6,786 nt of DNA from contig JASHZK010000231.1 of assembly GCA_030042575.1 (NCBI GenBank), forward strand, positions 1 through 6,786, given 5' to 3'. The stretch's first letter is position 1, and each line of letters starts with the position of its first letter. Origin of the DNA: Acidimicrobiales bacterium. GTDB taxonomy: Bacteria; Actinomycetota; Acidimicrobiia; Acidimicrobiales; UBA8190. Below the pieces are notes generated by a model that was not told where the DNA came from, ran no database searches, and was given only the letters and a program-made list of their open reading frames with translations. This document shows, one piece after another, positions 1-6,285 of the stretch. A program made the translations under genes and the position numbers.

Positions 1-696
1 GGCAGCGGGGAGCCAAATGTGCAACGGCACCAGCCCCGCCTTGAAGCCGAATCCCAGCAAGGCCAGCAAGAAGGCGGCTGTCCTCCACCCGAGCGAGATC
101 CTCTGGGCGTGGGCGGCGATGGTGGCCAGATCCATGGAGTGGCTCTGGGTGGCCAAGATCACGAAGGCGGCGACGATCATGACGAACCCGGCTTCGCCCA
201 GCGCCAGGAAGAGAAAAGCCCCGTTCGCCACCCCGGGCCGGGCCCGGTAGCGCAGCACCAGCAGCGCCGAGGCCAACGTCATCGACTCCCACGCAACCAA
301 GAACGTGGTCACATCAGCCGCCAGGAGCACCGCCAGGGAGGCGACGAAAGCGGCGTCGAGCACCACGGCGTAGGTGGCGGTTCCGCTGTTCGGCGAGTGG
401 TAACGGGGTGCGTAGATCCCGACCGCCAGGGCCACCAGGCCGAGGAGCACGACGAAGGCGGCCGCCAGCGGCGTGGCCCGCAGGGCCAGGGTGCCCACCA
501 TCGAGCCCGAACCCTGCAGCGTCCCCGTGGGGTGCCCCCCGAGCGCCATGAGGATGCCGCCCACCAAGGCGGCCGCACCGCCGGCGGCGGTCGTCCAACC
601 CCACGCCCACACCGCCGGCCGGCGGGCGCCTGCCAGACCTGTGACCGCGGCCAGTGCCCAGGCGGCCGCCGCCGCCCACAACAGCGGCGCCGTCAC
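1..696 (-). CDS. hyfB: HyfB/NuoL-like proton-channel membrane subunit, partial (C-terminus beyond left edge)
   Basis: This is the first 232 residues of a proton-conducting transporter subunit of the NuoL/M/N and MrpA/D family, one of the antiporter-like arms of the membrane complex. The reading frame is open from the GTG at 696 to base 1, and the rest of the gene lies outside the window. The protein is strongly hydrophobic, with helices at about residues 4-23, 37-52, 75-95, 108-128, 132-147, 158-182 and 206-225. Two family hallmarks are visible: a glutamate in the fifth-helix region (AWESM, E137) and a lysine in the FKAGLVPLHIWLP motif (K219), which are part of the ion path. The start is set by a near-perfect ribosome binding site (GGAGGTGA) and by a GTGA overlap with the stop codon of the NuoB-like gene. 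In hyf operons of enterobacteria the HyfB gene stands near the front; here it follows the small subunit. Family assignment is firm. HyfB rather than another NuoL/M/N-like subunit (such as HyfD, which would need the missing half to exclude) is inferred. Confidence 0.88.
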   Translation of the reverse strand, partial: MTAPLLWAAAAAWALAAVTGLAGARRPAVWAWGWTTAAGGAAALVGGILMALGGHPTGTLQGSGSMVGTLALRATPLAAAFVVLLGLVALAVGIYAPRYHSPNSGTATYAVVLDAAFVASLAVLLAADVTTFLVAWESMTLASALLVLRYRARPGVANGAFLFLALGEAGFVMIVAAFVILATQSHSMDLATIAAHAQRISLGWRTAAFLLALLGFGFKAGLVPLHIWLPAA

Positions 697-1202
697 CGGT
701 CACCTCCGGCCTGAGCCACGAACGACATCTCCCCCACTCTCTCGGAGAGACGGCCAACCGCCACCAGCAACCCGTGGAGCAGCGCCAGCGGGCTCGGCGG
801 ACAGCCGGGAACGAACACGTCGACAGGCAGCACCTGATCCAGGTTGCCGTGGACGAACCCGTCCTCCTGGTAGACCCCCCCAAGAGGACAGGCGCCCACC
901 GCCAGGACCACCTTGGGGTCGGGCATGGCCTCGTACGTCTTGTGCAGGGCCACGTCCATGGCCCGCACCGCTGGCCCGGTGACGGCGAGGATGTCGGCGT
1001 GACGGGGCGAGGGCGTGAAGAACAGCCCGAGGCGATGCAGGTCGTAGTGCGGGGCGAGAAGTAGCCGCAGCTCGGATTCGCATACCGCGCAGGACCCGGT
1101 GTCGATGGTGCGGATGTGCAGGCTGCGACCGAACAGCTCGCGGGCCTCTCGGAGCCGGGCCAGCACCTGGCCTTCTCCGGTCGAGTAATCCGGTATCGCC
1201 AT
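693..1202 (-). CDS. hyfI: HyfI/HycG/NuoB-like iron-sulfur small subunit
   Basis: This 169-residue soluble subunit belongs to the NuoB / group 4 hydrogenase small-subunit family, which docks on the large subunit and carries the [4Fe-4S] cluster closest to the active-site cavity. Four likely ligands are visible: C38 and C41 in TGSCAVCESE, C105 in GACPLGG, and C134 in VPGCPPSP. The C-x2-C spacing of the first pair is the hydrogenase-type arrangement, unlike the adjacent CC pair of complex I. It is shorter than E. coli HycG (about 255 residues), because it lacks a long C-terminal extension; this compact size is common in archaeal-type Mbh/Ech small subunits. The ATG at 1202 is chosen because a GGGGGAGG site lies five bases upstream and the ferredoxin gene stops one base before it. 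The frame extends further upstream to 1475, but that part shadows the ferredoxin gene. No fifth cysteine or unusual domain is seen. Confidence 0.92.
   Translation of the reverse strand: MAIPDYSTGEGQVLARLREARELFGRSLHIRTIDTGSCAVCESELRLLLAPHYDLHRLGLFFTPSPRHADILAVTGPAVRAMDVALHKTYEAMPDPKVVLAVGACPLGGVYQEDGFVHGNLDQVLPVDVFVPGCPPSPLALLHGLLVAVGRLSERVGEMSFVAQAGGDR
700..707 (-). promoter_or_regulatory. Strong Shine-Dalgarno site for the hyfB-like GTG start
   Basis: Read on the minus strand the sequence is GGAGGTGA, which closely matches the anti-Shine-Dalgarno tail of 16S rRNA. Its GGAGG core ends six bases before the GTG at 696. It lies inside the last codons of the NuoB-like gene and decides the start of the following gene, which has no nearby ATG in frame. 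Confidence 0.8.
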
Positions 1203-1203
1203 C

Positions 1204-1536
1204 TCAGCCTCCCCCGATAGGGATGCGTTTGACGAGATGGTCCCGGCTGGTGGCGGCCAATTCGAACTCACCGCTCGGACGCACGGCTTGCTCGCCGATC
1301 TGGATACAGCGTCCGCAACCGTTGCAGGCGCCGACGTCGAGGATGAGCACGTTCCCCTGGCGGTCGATCGCCCCCGAAGGACAGGCACGGACCAAGCGGT
1401 CACCCAGCTCCACGGTGAGTCGCCCGGCGTCGAAGACCGGTGGCGTGGGGAGGTAAACGGCCGAAGGATCGGCACGCGACGGATAGCGGGTGGTCACCAC
1501 GCCTCGTCGCAGGCCGCGCAGGAACCACAGGGCCAT
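1204..1536 (-). CDS. hyfH: HyfH/HycF/NuoI-like ferredoxin subunit with one retained [4Fe-4S] site
   Basis: This 110-residue protein matches the ferredoxin-like subunit of group 4 hydrogenases and complex I, which passes electrons to the NuoB-like subunit. Normal members carry two CxxCxxCxxxCP motifs and bind two [4Fe-4S] clusters. Here there are exactly four cysteines: C52 (ACPSGAI), which is the last cysteine of motif one, and C71, C74 and C77 (CNGCGRC), the first three of motif two. The first three cysteines of motif one fall in a stretch reading AGRLTVELGDRLV, and the fourth of motif two is replaced in CIQIGEQAV. Because ligands are shared between motifs in this fold, the four survivors are the set for a single cluster. 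The C-terminal FELAA...RDHLV matches the tail of HycF/HyfH proteins. It is much shorter than HycF (about 180 residues). The ATG shares one base with the large-subunit stop (TGATG), without a clear Shine-Dalgarno site, so its translation is probably coupled. The longer frame up to 1704 is a shadow. Confidence 0.85.
   Translation of the reverse strand: MALWFLRGLRRGVVTTRYPSRADPSAVYLPTPPVFDAGRLTVELGDRLVRACPSGAIDRQGNVLILDVGACNGCGRCIQIGEQAVRPSGEFELAATSRDHLVKRIPIGGG
1208..1215 (-). promoter_or_regulatory. Shine-Dalgarno site for the NuoB-like gene
   Basis: The minus strand reads GGGGGAGG, five bases before the ATG at 1202. It sits in the last glycine codons of the ferredoxin gene and supports the short start of the NuoB-like protein over the long upstream extension of the same frame. 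Confidence 0.7.
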
Positions 1537-3077
1537 CAGCGAGCGAACCCGGCCACGGTCAGCCAGAAGCTGGCCTCGATGATGGGCACGTCGGTGAACA
1601 CGTTGCGCGAGCGAGCGGCGTCGTCGAAGGCACGCCAGTTGCGCACCGACCCCGGCCGCAGCCGTGCTCGCCGGATCTTGCCCTCGCCGTCGAGTGCCAG
1701 CCACAGGAGCGATTCACCGCGAGGCGACTCGCACCACCCGAGCGCCGAACCGGCCTCGAAGGCCGACGCCGGGCTCACCCCTACCCCGGTTCCTGCGGCG
1801 ACAAGATCGTTCACGAGCGCAGCTGCCTGTTCGGCTTCTTCGACCATGACCTCCATTCGGGCCAGCACGTCGCCGTCCTGGCGCACGGGCACCTCTGACG
1901 GGTGGACGAGATAGGGGCCGAAGGGGTGGTCGCGGCGGCAGTCGAGGTCTTGGCCCGATCCCCGGGCGACGGGACCCACCAGTCCGAGTCGACGCGCCAC
2001 GTCCGGGGGCACGATACCGCAGGCCTCCAGGCGGTCGACGAAAGAGTTCGTCGACTTGAGCGCCTTCACCACCCGGCGCAGCTCGCCCATGGCGCGCGGC
2101 AACTCGGTACGTAGACGCTCGGCATCCGGCGCCCTGGTGGCGCCGCCGACGGCCAGGACGCCGAAGAGATAGCGATGCCCGAAGGTGGCGGCGTTGAGCC
2201 TGAGAAACGACTCCAGGGCGATCTCAGCCTGCGCCTGGCCGACCGAGAGCCCCGTGGACTGGGCGAGGGCGGCGACCGCCGCGGCGTGGTTGTAGAGCCG
2301 CTCCAACTCGAGCGCCACCCCTCGGGTCCGGTCGACCGAATCGGCGACGTCGATCCCGACGATGGCCTCGACCGCTCGGCAGAACGCCCAGCTGTTGCCC
2401 ACCGCCGAGAGACCCTCGGCCCGTTCGACCAGAAAGAGCGCCCGCTGCGGATCCAGCCCCTGTAGACGCCGCTCGAGACCCCGGTGCTTGTGCCACTGGA
2501 GGAGGTAGAGGTCGATCACCTCTTCGCCGCTCGTGACGAGCCCCACGTAGAGCGACTCCTGGGCAACGGCCCGTACCGGGCCGAACGGGTACTCGATCGC
2601 CTCGCCGCTCACGTAATGGGGAGCGTGCACCGGGCCAGGCTCCCTGGCCGGCGCCCGCCCCAGTCGCGGAAAGTCGCGTCCCGCGTGGGGCGGGACGACC
2701 AGGCGGTTGAGCGGTCTCCCTCCCGCCGGCCGGGCCCCGAACTGCTCGTAGATCTCACACTCCTCGACGAAGGCGGCGGGAGCGATCTCCGAGAGCGCCG
2801 GGTATTCAGCGGCTGCCGGCCACCGCACGATCCGGTAGCCGCCGCCGGGCTCGAACCCGTAGACGAGGCGGAGCACGAGCTGTTCGTCCTCGACGCTGCC
2901 GAAGAAATCGGCCAGTCGTCCCCCGCCGGAGAGCTCGTGGACGACCGTCTCGACCTGGGCCTCCGAGACGTCACTCCCCCATGCTTCTGTCGCAGGAACC
3001 CGAAGGCCGAACCCGGCGGTCTCGCCGCCTCCGACGACCCCGGGAGAAGCACTCGTGGCCTGAGTCCCGGTGTTCAT
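1536..3077 (-). CDS. hyfG: HyfG/HycE-like (NuoC+NuoD fusion) large subunit lacking all Ni-Fe ligands; Ehr-type
   Basis: This 513-residue subunit aligns by motif with the large subunit of group 4 [NiFe] hydrogenases (HycE, about 569 residues). Residues ~35-150 are a NuoC-like domain (YPALSEIAP, EIYEQFG). Residues ~155-513 are the NuoD/hydrogenase domain, with HRGLE (198-202), VERAEG (217-222), LELERLYNH (256-264), ESPRGE (450-455) and TDVPIIEASF (495-504). In active hydrogenases the segment after VER reads xCGICG; here it is A-E-G-L-S-A, so the two cysteines become E221 and S224. The C-terminal DPCxxC is also gone: the aligned positions are L506 and A509, and the protein ends soon after. I checked these codons base by base and the frame is unbroken. 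It cannot hold a normal Ni-Fe site and fits the Ehr (energy-converting hydrogenase-related) class. The GPxH motif seen in relatives reads GPVR (R169). No C-terminal peptide for maturation protease cleavage is evident. The ATG at 3077 overlaps the HyfF stop by four bases and has GGGAG seven bases upstream. Its actual reaction is unknown. Confidence 0.93.
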   Translation of the reverse strand: MNTGTQATSASPGVVGGGETAGFGLRVPATEAWGSDVSEAQVETVVHELSGGGRLADFFGSVEDEQLVLRLVYGFEPGGGYRIVRWPAAAEYPALSEIAPAAFVEECEIYEQFGARPAGGRPLNRLVVPPHAGRDFPRLGRAPAREPGPVHAPHYVSGEAIEYPFGPVRAVAQESLYVGLVTSGEEVIDLYLLQWHKHRGLERRLQGLDPQRALFLVERAEGLSAVGNSWAFCRAVEAIVGIDVADSVDRTRGVALELERLYNHAAAVAALAQSTGLSVGQAQAEIALESFLRLNAATFGHRYLFGVLAVGGATRAPDAERLRTELPRAMGELRRVVKALKSTNSFVDRLEACGIVPPDVARRLGLVGPVARGSGQDLDCRRDHPFGPYLVHPSEVPVRQDGDVLARMEVMVEEAEQAAALVNDLVAAGTGVGVSPASAFEAGSALGWCESPRGESLLWLALDGEGKIRRARLRPGSVRNWRAFDDAARSRNVFTDVPIIEASFWLTVAGFAR

Positions 3078-4549
3078 CGCAAAGCTCCCACGGCGTGCAT
3101 GAGGAGGTGGTCGAGGCCAACGGGGACCCAGAGCCCGAGTACGACGAGCACAACCAGGCCCACCAAGAGCGGCACCCCGGCCAGGACTCGCCCCGATCGC
3201 CTCGGATAGGCGACGACGGGCCCTGGGCCCTCGCCGGCGGCCATGGTCAGGGTGGTGCTGGTCAGCGCCACGAAGCCGATGACCAAGAGCAGGAGGAAGA
3301 ACCCCGCCAGCAGTGGTTCCGAAACTGCGAAGCCGGCACGCACGATGGTCAGCTCGCTGAGAAAGACCCCGAAAGGCGGTGACCCGGCCACGGCCAACGA
3401 GGCGAGGAGGAGCACCCCACCGGCCAAGGGCAAAGAGCCCAGCACCCCCCGCACCTTGGCCGACTCGCGGGTCTTGTAGCCGAGCACGAGGTGACCCGAG
3501 GAAAGAAAGAGCACGGCCTTACCAATGGCGTGGTACAGCACTTGCAGCAAGGCCCCGTACAAGCCCAGCACTCCGCCAAAGCCGAGAGCAACCGAGATGA
3601 TGCCCATGTGCTCCACCGAGGAATAGGCGAACATGCGCTTGAAGTTGCCCTGGCGCACCATGAACAACACCCCGACGAAGATGGTGGCGAAGCCGAAGAC
3701 GAACAGGACGTTGCTGGGATAGCGGGGCCCCAAGGTGGCCCGGGCGATGGCCTGGTACCGGATGATGGCGTACATGCCAGTGTTGAGCAGTCCCGCAGAC
3801 AACATGGCGCTTGCCGGGCTGGGGGCTTCCGAGTGGGCGTCGGGCAACCAGGTGTGCATGGGGACCAGACCGACCTTTGTGCCATAGCCGATCACGGCCA
3901 GAAGGAAGGCGAGGCGTAGGCTGGTGGGCGCCAAGGCGTGGGCGTGGGCGAAGAGATAAGGCCACGTCAGGCGCTCATTCGAGCTGAGGTGCAGGACGCT
4001 GCCCGAGTAGAAGAGAAAGAGCGTGGCCACCAAGGCGATCGTCACCCCGAACGAGCTGATGATCACGTACTTCCAGGCCGCCTCCAGCGACGGGGCCCGG
4101 GCCTCCAACCCGACGAGGGCGGCACTGGCGAGGGTGCTCGCTTCGATGAGCACCCACAGCATCCCGAGGTTGCCGGCGACGAAAGACGCCAGCATCCCCG
4201 AGGCGAAGACGGCAAAAAAGACGTAGTAGATCCGCACCTGGAAGCCGCTGAGCTCGCCGCTGTCCTCTTCGGCGCGCAGATAGGCGGCTGACCCCAGCGA
4301 TGCCAGGACCACGACGCCGGAGACCGTGATGGCGAAGAAGGCGCTGAGGGCGTCCACGTAGACAAAACCACCGAGTGCCTGGAAATGCCCGTCGCCCACC
4401 ACCCGAACGGCCATGACCAGAGCCGAAGCGAAGGACACCAGGGCGCCGGCCACGAGGACGTTGCCCGCCCCCCGGGCTCTGGCGCCAGCGGCCACCGCCA
4501 GTGCGGACGCAAGTGGTGGGACCACGACCAGTACCACCAACGCCGTCAT
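3074..4549 (-). CDS. hyfF: HyfF/HycQ-like proton-channel membrane subunit (NuoM/N family)
   Basis: This 491-residue polytopic protein is an antiporter-like ion-channel subunit of the proton-conducting transporter family, closest by motif to hydrogenase-4 component F (E. coli HyfF about 526 residues). About 14 membrane helices are expected. Visible hallmarks are E136 in WVLIEASTLA, K225 in YGTKVGLVPMHTWLPDAH, FKRMFAYSSVEHMG (303-316), K344 in YHAIGKAVLFLSSGH, and E399 in SPPFGVFLSEL. These match the glutamate and lysine residues that carry the half-channels in complex I, so the pump path looks intact. The residue before TGMY in the eighth-helix region is N256, where NuoM has lysine; a non-lysine here is, as far as I recall, usual in HyfF-type subunits. 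No long C-terminal lateral helix like that of NuoL is present. The ATG at 4549 overlaps the HyfE stop by four bases (ATGA) and has only a weak purine-rich site, suggesting coupling. A frame extension to 5029 is a shadow of HyfE. Confidence 0.94.
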   Translation of the reverse strand: MTALVVLVVVPPLASALAVAAGARARGAGNVLVAGALVSFASALVMAVRVVGDGHFQALGGFVYVDALSAFFAITVSGVVVLASLGSAAYLRAEEDSGELSGFQVRIYYVFFAVFASGMLASFVAGNLGMLWVLIEASTLASAALVGLEARAPSLEAAWKYVIISSFGVTIALVATLFLFYSGSVLHLSSNERLTWPYLFAHAHALAPTSLRLAFLLAVIGYGTKVGLVPMHTWLPDAHSEAPSPASAMLSAGLLNTGMYAIIRYQAIARATLGPRYPSNVLFVFGFATIFVGVLFMVRQGNFKRMFAYSSVEHMGIISVALGFGGVLGLYGALLQVLYHAIGKAVLFLSSGHLVLGYKTRESAKVRGVLGSLPLAGGVLLLASLAVAGSPPFGVFLSELTIVRAGFAVSEPLLAGFFLLLLVIGFVALTSTTLTMAAGEGPGPVVAYPRRSGRVLAGVPLLVGLVVLVVLGLWVPVGLDHLLMHAVGALR

Positions 4550-5220
4550 CCCTGCAGCCCCCGCAACTCGGAGGAGGTCGCTTCGGCGAGCCGACGGGTG
4601 ATGCCCGAGACGAAGACGACCATGATGAGTGTGGCGGCAACGAGGTCCAAGAAGATGCCCGCCTCGACGATGAAGGGAAAGGTGGCCACCAAGGTGATGG
4701 CGCCCAGGAAGACGCCGTTCTCGGTGATGAGCCAGCCAATGAGCTGAGCCACGGTGTGCCGCCGGACGACCATGGCCAGGCCCCCGAGGAGCACGACGGC
4801 CGTGGAGAGCGGCACCACCGAGGCGGCCACCACCCCATGGGGGAGGTCGGCCGGCTCGATCACCAAGTAGGCAAAGGCCGTCAGCAGCGCGCCCACGATG
4901 AGCGACGTGGACAGACCGGTGGACAGCGCCACGTCGCGTTTGAGGTCCAAGCGGTGCAGCAGGAGGCGCTGGGTGGCGACAGGGATGGCAATGCCCTTCA
5001 GGGCCAGGGTGATGACTGCCAGCGCCCACAACTCGGCGCTGTCGTAGTGGTAGGCGACCACGGCAGCGGCGAAGGAGAGGAGGACCGACTGGAACCCGTA
5101 GTAGGCGACGTAGCGGTTGAAGAGTTTGGACCCGAGACAGGCGAAAGCAGCGAGCAGGATCCCGACCGAGCTCAACGTGAGAAGGGTTCCATCGATCGAG
5201 CTGGAAGAAAGACTCTGCAC
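4546..5220 (-). CDS. hyfE: HyfE/HycP-like membrane subunit (NuoK-related)
   Basis: This 224-residue protein is the hydrogenase-4 component E type of subunit (E. coli HyfE about 216 residues). Its C-terminal half resembles NuoK, with a conserved glutamate in LITENGVFLG (E167). About seven membrane helices are visible, near residues 16-30, 36-57, 63-80, 104-121, 130-152, 158-180 and 186-206. NuoK-like subunits link the quinone or active-site side of the complex to the antiporter-like subunits. E188 and D192 in the last helix region (VEAGIFLDL) are further acidic residues in the membrane. The start is taken as GTG at 5220, two bases after the HyfC stop codon, with GGTGAG nine bases upstream. The same frame is open back to 5775, but that stretch lies over HyfC in another frame and reads as non-membrane sequence. 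No truncation is seen. Confidence 0.9.
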   Translation of the reverse strand: MQSLSSSSIDGTLLTLSSVGILLAAFACLGSKLFNRYVAYYGFQSVLLSFAAAVVAYHYDSAELWALAVITLALKGIAIPVATQRLLLHRLDLKRDVALSTGLSTSLIVGALLTAFAYLVIEPADLPHGVVAASVVPLSTAVVLLGGLAMVVRRHTVAQLIGWLITENGVFLGAITLVATFPFIVEAGIFLDLVAATLIMVVFVSGITRRLAEATSSELRGLQG

Positions 5221-5222
5221 GA

Positions 5223-6170
5223 CTACACGCTCACCACATACGAAGTGATGACGCCGACCAGCGCGATGAGAAACGCCGCACCGAGGAACTCGGCGATGCG
5301 GAAGAAGCGCAGCTTGGCGAACGACGAGTCGATAACCACGATGGCCAGCCCGCACAAAGCCAACTTCCCCGCCAGCACGGGGATGGCCAGCAGCCCGCCG
5401 GCCAGGCTGTGGGCGTTGCCCAGGCCCCACGGGATCACGAAGACGTTCATGAAGATCGACGAGAGGAGAAACAGCTTCATCCACGATGCCCAGCGCATCA
5501 GCGCATAGTGGCGACCGGAGTACTCGGTGACCCGTCCCTCTTCGATCATCGAGATCTCGATGCTGCCGCTGGGGTTCTCGATGGGGATCCGCCCGTTCTC
5601 GACCAGGACGAGCATGAAGAAGGCGAGAGTTCCAAGCACATGGGTCGGGAGCACCAAGGCATAGGGCGAGGACCGCACCGCATGGTTCATGAGATAAGGG
5701 TTGTCCGACGCCGAGAGGACTCCGACGGTGAAGAACACCAGGATCAGCGCCGGTTCCACCAGGCTGCCCATCCACGTCGCCCGGCTGGCGCCCAGTCCAC
5801 CCTGGGGACTGGCCGTGTCGAGAGCGGCGAGGGCCATGGTGAAGGCGGCCAGACCGAGCACGAAGGCCCCGCCGATCAGGTCGGCCAAGAAAGCCAACGG
5901 CAGGGGCTGGCTGGTGATAATGGGCACGATGACCGAGACCGTGAGGTAGCAGGCGAAGACGACGAAGGGCGCCCCGGCGTAGACCCAGGAGGCTTGGTCG
6001 CTCACGGAAGCGCCTTTGCGCAGGAGCTTGGCCAGATCCCGATAAGGCTGAAACACACTCGGACCGCGCTTGGATGCGACGATCGACTCGGCCCGGCTGA
6101 TGGCCCCCACGTAGAGGGGGGCACCCACGAGGACGGTCAGGCTCTGCAGGACCTGCAGAACGACGGGCAC
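5223..6170 (-). CDS. hyfC: HyfC/HycD/NuoH-like membrane subunit
   Basis: This 315-residue subunit matches the NuoH family in its hydrogenase form (HycD about 307 residues), the membrane anchor that contacts the soluble arm and joins it to the ion path. Eight helices are visible, near residues 4-24, 63-83, 96-117, 137-153, 174-190, 232-250, 256-281 and 292-313. Family motifs include RAESIVASKRGPSVFQPYRDLAKLL (residues 26-50), LDTASPQGGLGASR (117-130), and the acidic loop ENGRIPIENPSG (191-202) followed by MIEEGRVTEYSGR (208-220), rich in conserved glutamates. The start is taken as GTG at 6170 because GGAGGGAGGAG lies six bases before it and the length then matches the family. An in-frame ATG at 6260 would add 30 hydrophilic residues with no family match. 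The gene is the first of the tight seven-gene run, 115 bases after the phosphatase gene. Confidence 0.93.
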   Translation of the reverse strand: MPVVLQVLQSLTVLVGAPLYVGAISRAESIVASKRGPSVFQPYRDLAKLLRKGASVSDQASWVYAGAPFVVFACYLTVSVIVPIITSQPLPLAFLADLIGGAFVLGLAAFTMALAALDTASPQGGLGASRATWMGSLVEPALILVFFTVGVLSASDNPYLMNHAVRSSPYALVLPTHVLGTLAFFMLVLVENGRIPIENPSGSIEISMIEEGRVTEYSGRHYALMRWASWMKLFLLSSIFMNVFVIPWGLGNAHSLAGGLLAIPVLAGKLALCGLAIVVIDSSFAKLRFFRIAEFLGAAFLIALVGVITSYVVSV

Positions 6171-6285
6171 CCGGGGCTCCTCCCTCCGCTCCTGACCATG
6201 ACCAGTTGCTGGGTAGAAGCCATCAGCGGGGCTGGGCGCCCCACGGTGCGCGGGCCTCATCGCGTCTGAGAGGGACTCTAACCCC
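6171..6285. other. 115-base spacer upstream of the Ehr/Hyf-like gene run
   Basis: This is the only real gap between genes in the window and the most likely place for a promoter or operator of the seven-gene run, if it is not simply read through from the phosphatase gene. I see no convincing sigma-70-type -35/-10 pair. It contains a tandem hexamer TGACCATGACCA (plus strand, 6193-6204). At its upstream end a short palindrome, CCCCTTAGGGG (6282-6292), overlaps the stop codon of the phosphatase gene. Neither is long enough to assign a function. Confidence 0.4.
6177..6187 (-). promoter_or_regulatory. Shine-Dalgarno site deciding the HyfC-like GTG start
   Basis: The minus strand reads GGAGGGAGGAG, and its end is six bases before the GTG at 6170. 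This double purine-rich site is the main reason for choosing GTG over the upstream in-frame ATG at 6260. Confidence 0.75.

Larger units (their letters stand above)
1..6170 (-). other. Seven-gene Ehr (energy-converting hydrogenase-related) operon, open at the left edge
   Basis: Seven genes run in one direction with these junctions: HyfC to HyfE two bases apart, HyfE/HyfF ATGA overlap, HyfF/HyfG ATGA overlap, HyfG/HyfH TGATG overlap, HyfH to HyfI one base apart, HyfI/HyfB GTGA overlap. This strongly suggests one transcript with coupled translation, as expected for subunits of one complex. The parts seen are three soluble subunits (large, ferredoxin, small), the membrane anchor, a NuoK-like subunit and two antiporter-like subunits. 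The order differs from enterobacterial hyf (A to I) and resembles in content the HycD-HycP-HycQ-HycE run known from mycobacteria. No HyfD, formate dehydrogenase, hydrogenase maturation protease or hyp gene lies inside the window; further genes may follow beyond base 1. Confidence 0.85.

Noticed and set aside
2484..3209. Long plus-strand open frame opposite the large subunit, and similar ones at 19-714, 1237-1914, 4501-5508 and 5409-6269
   Set aside because: They lie antisense to well-recognised minus-strand genes, are rich in Arg, Gly, Pro, His and Glu, and show no family motifs. High-GC coding DNA commonly leaves such frames open.
1204..6170. Active formate hydrogenlyase or hydrogenase-4
   Set aside because: The Ni-binding cysteines are absent in the large subunit, and no formate dehydrogenase or Ni maturation gene is visible in the window.
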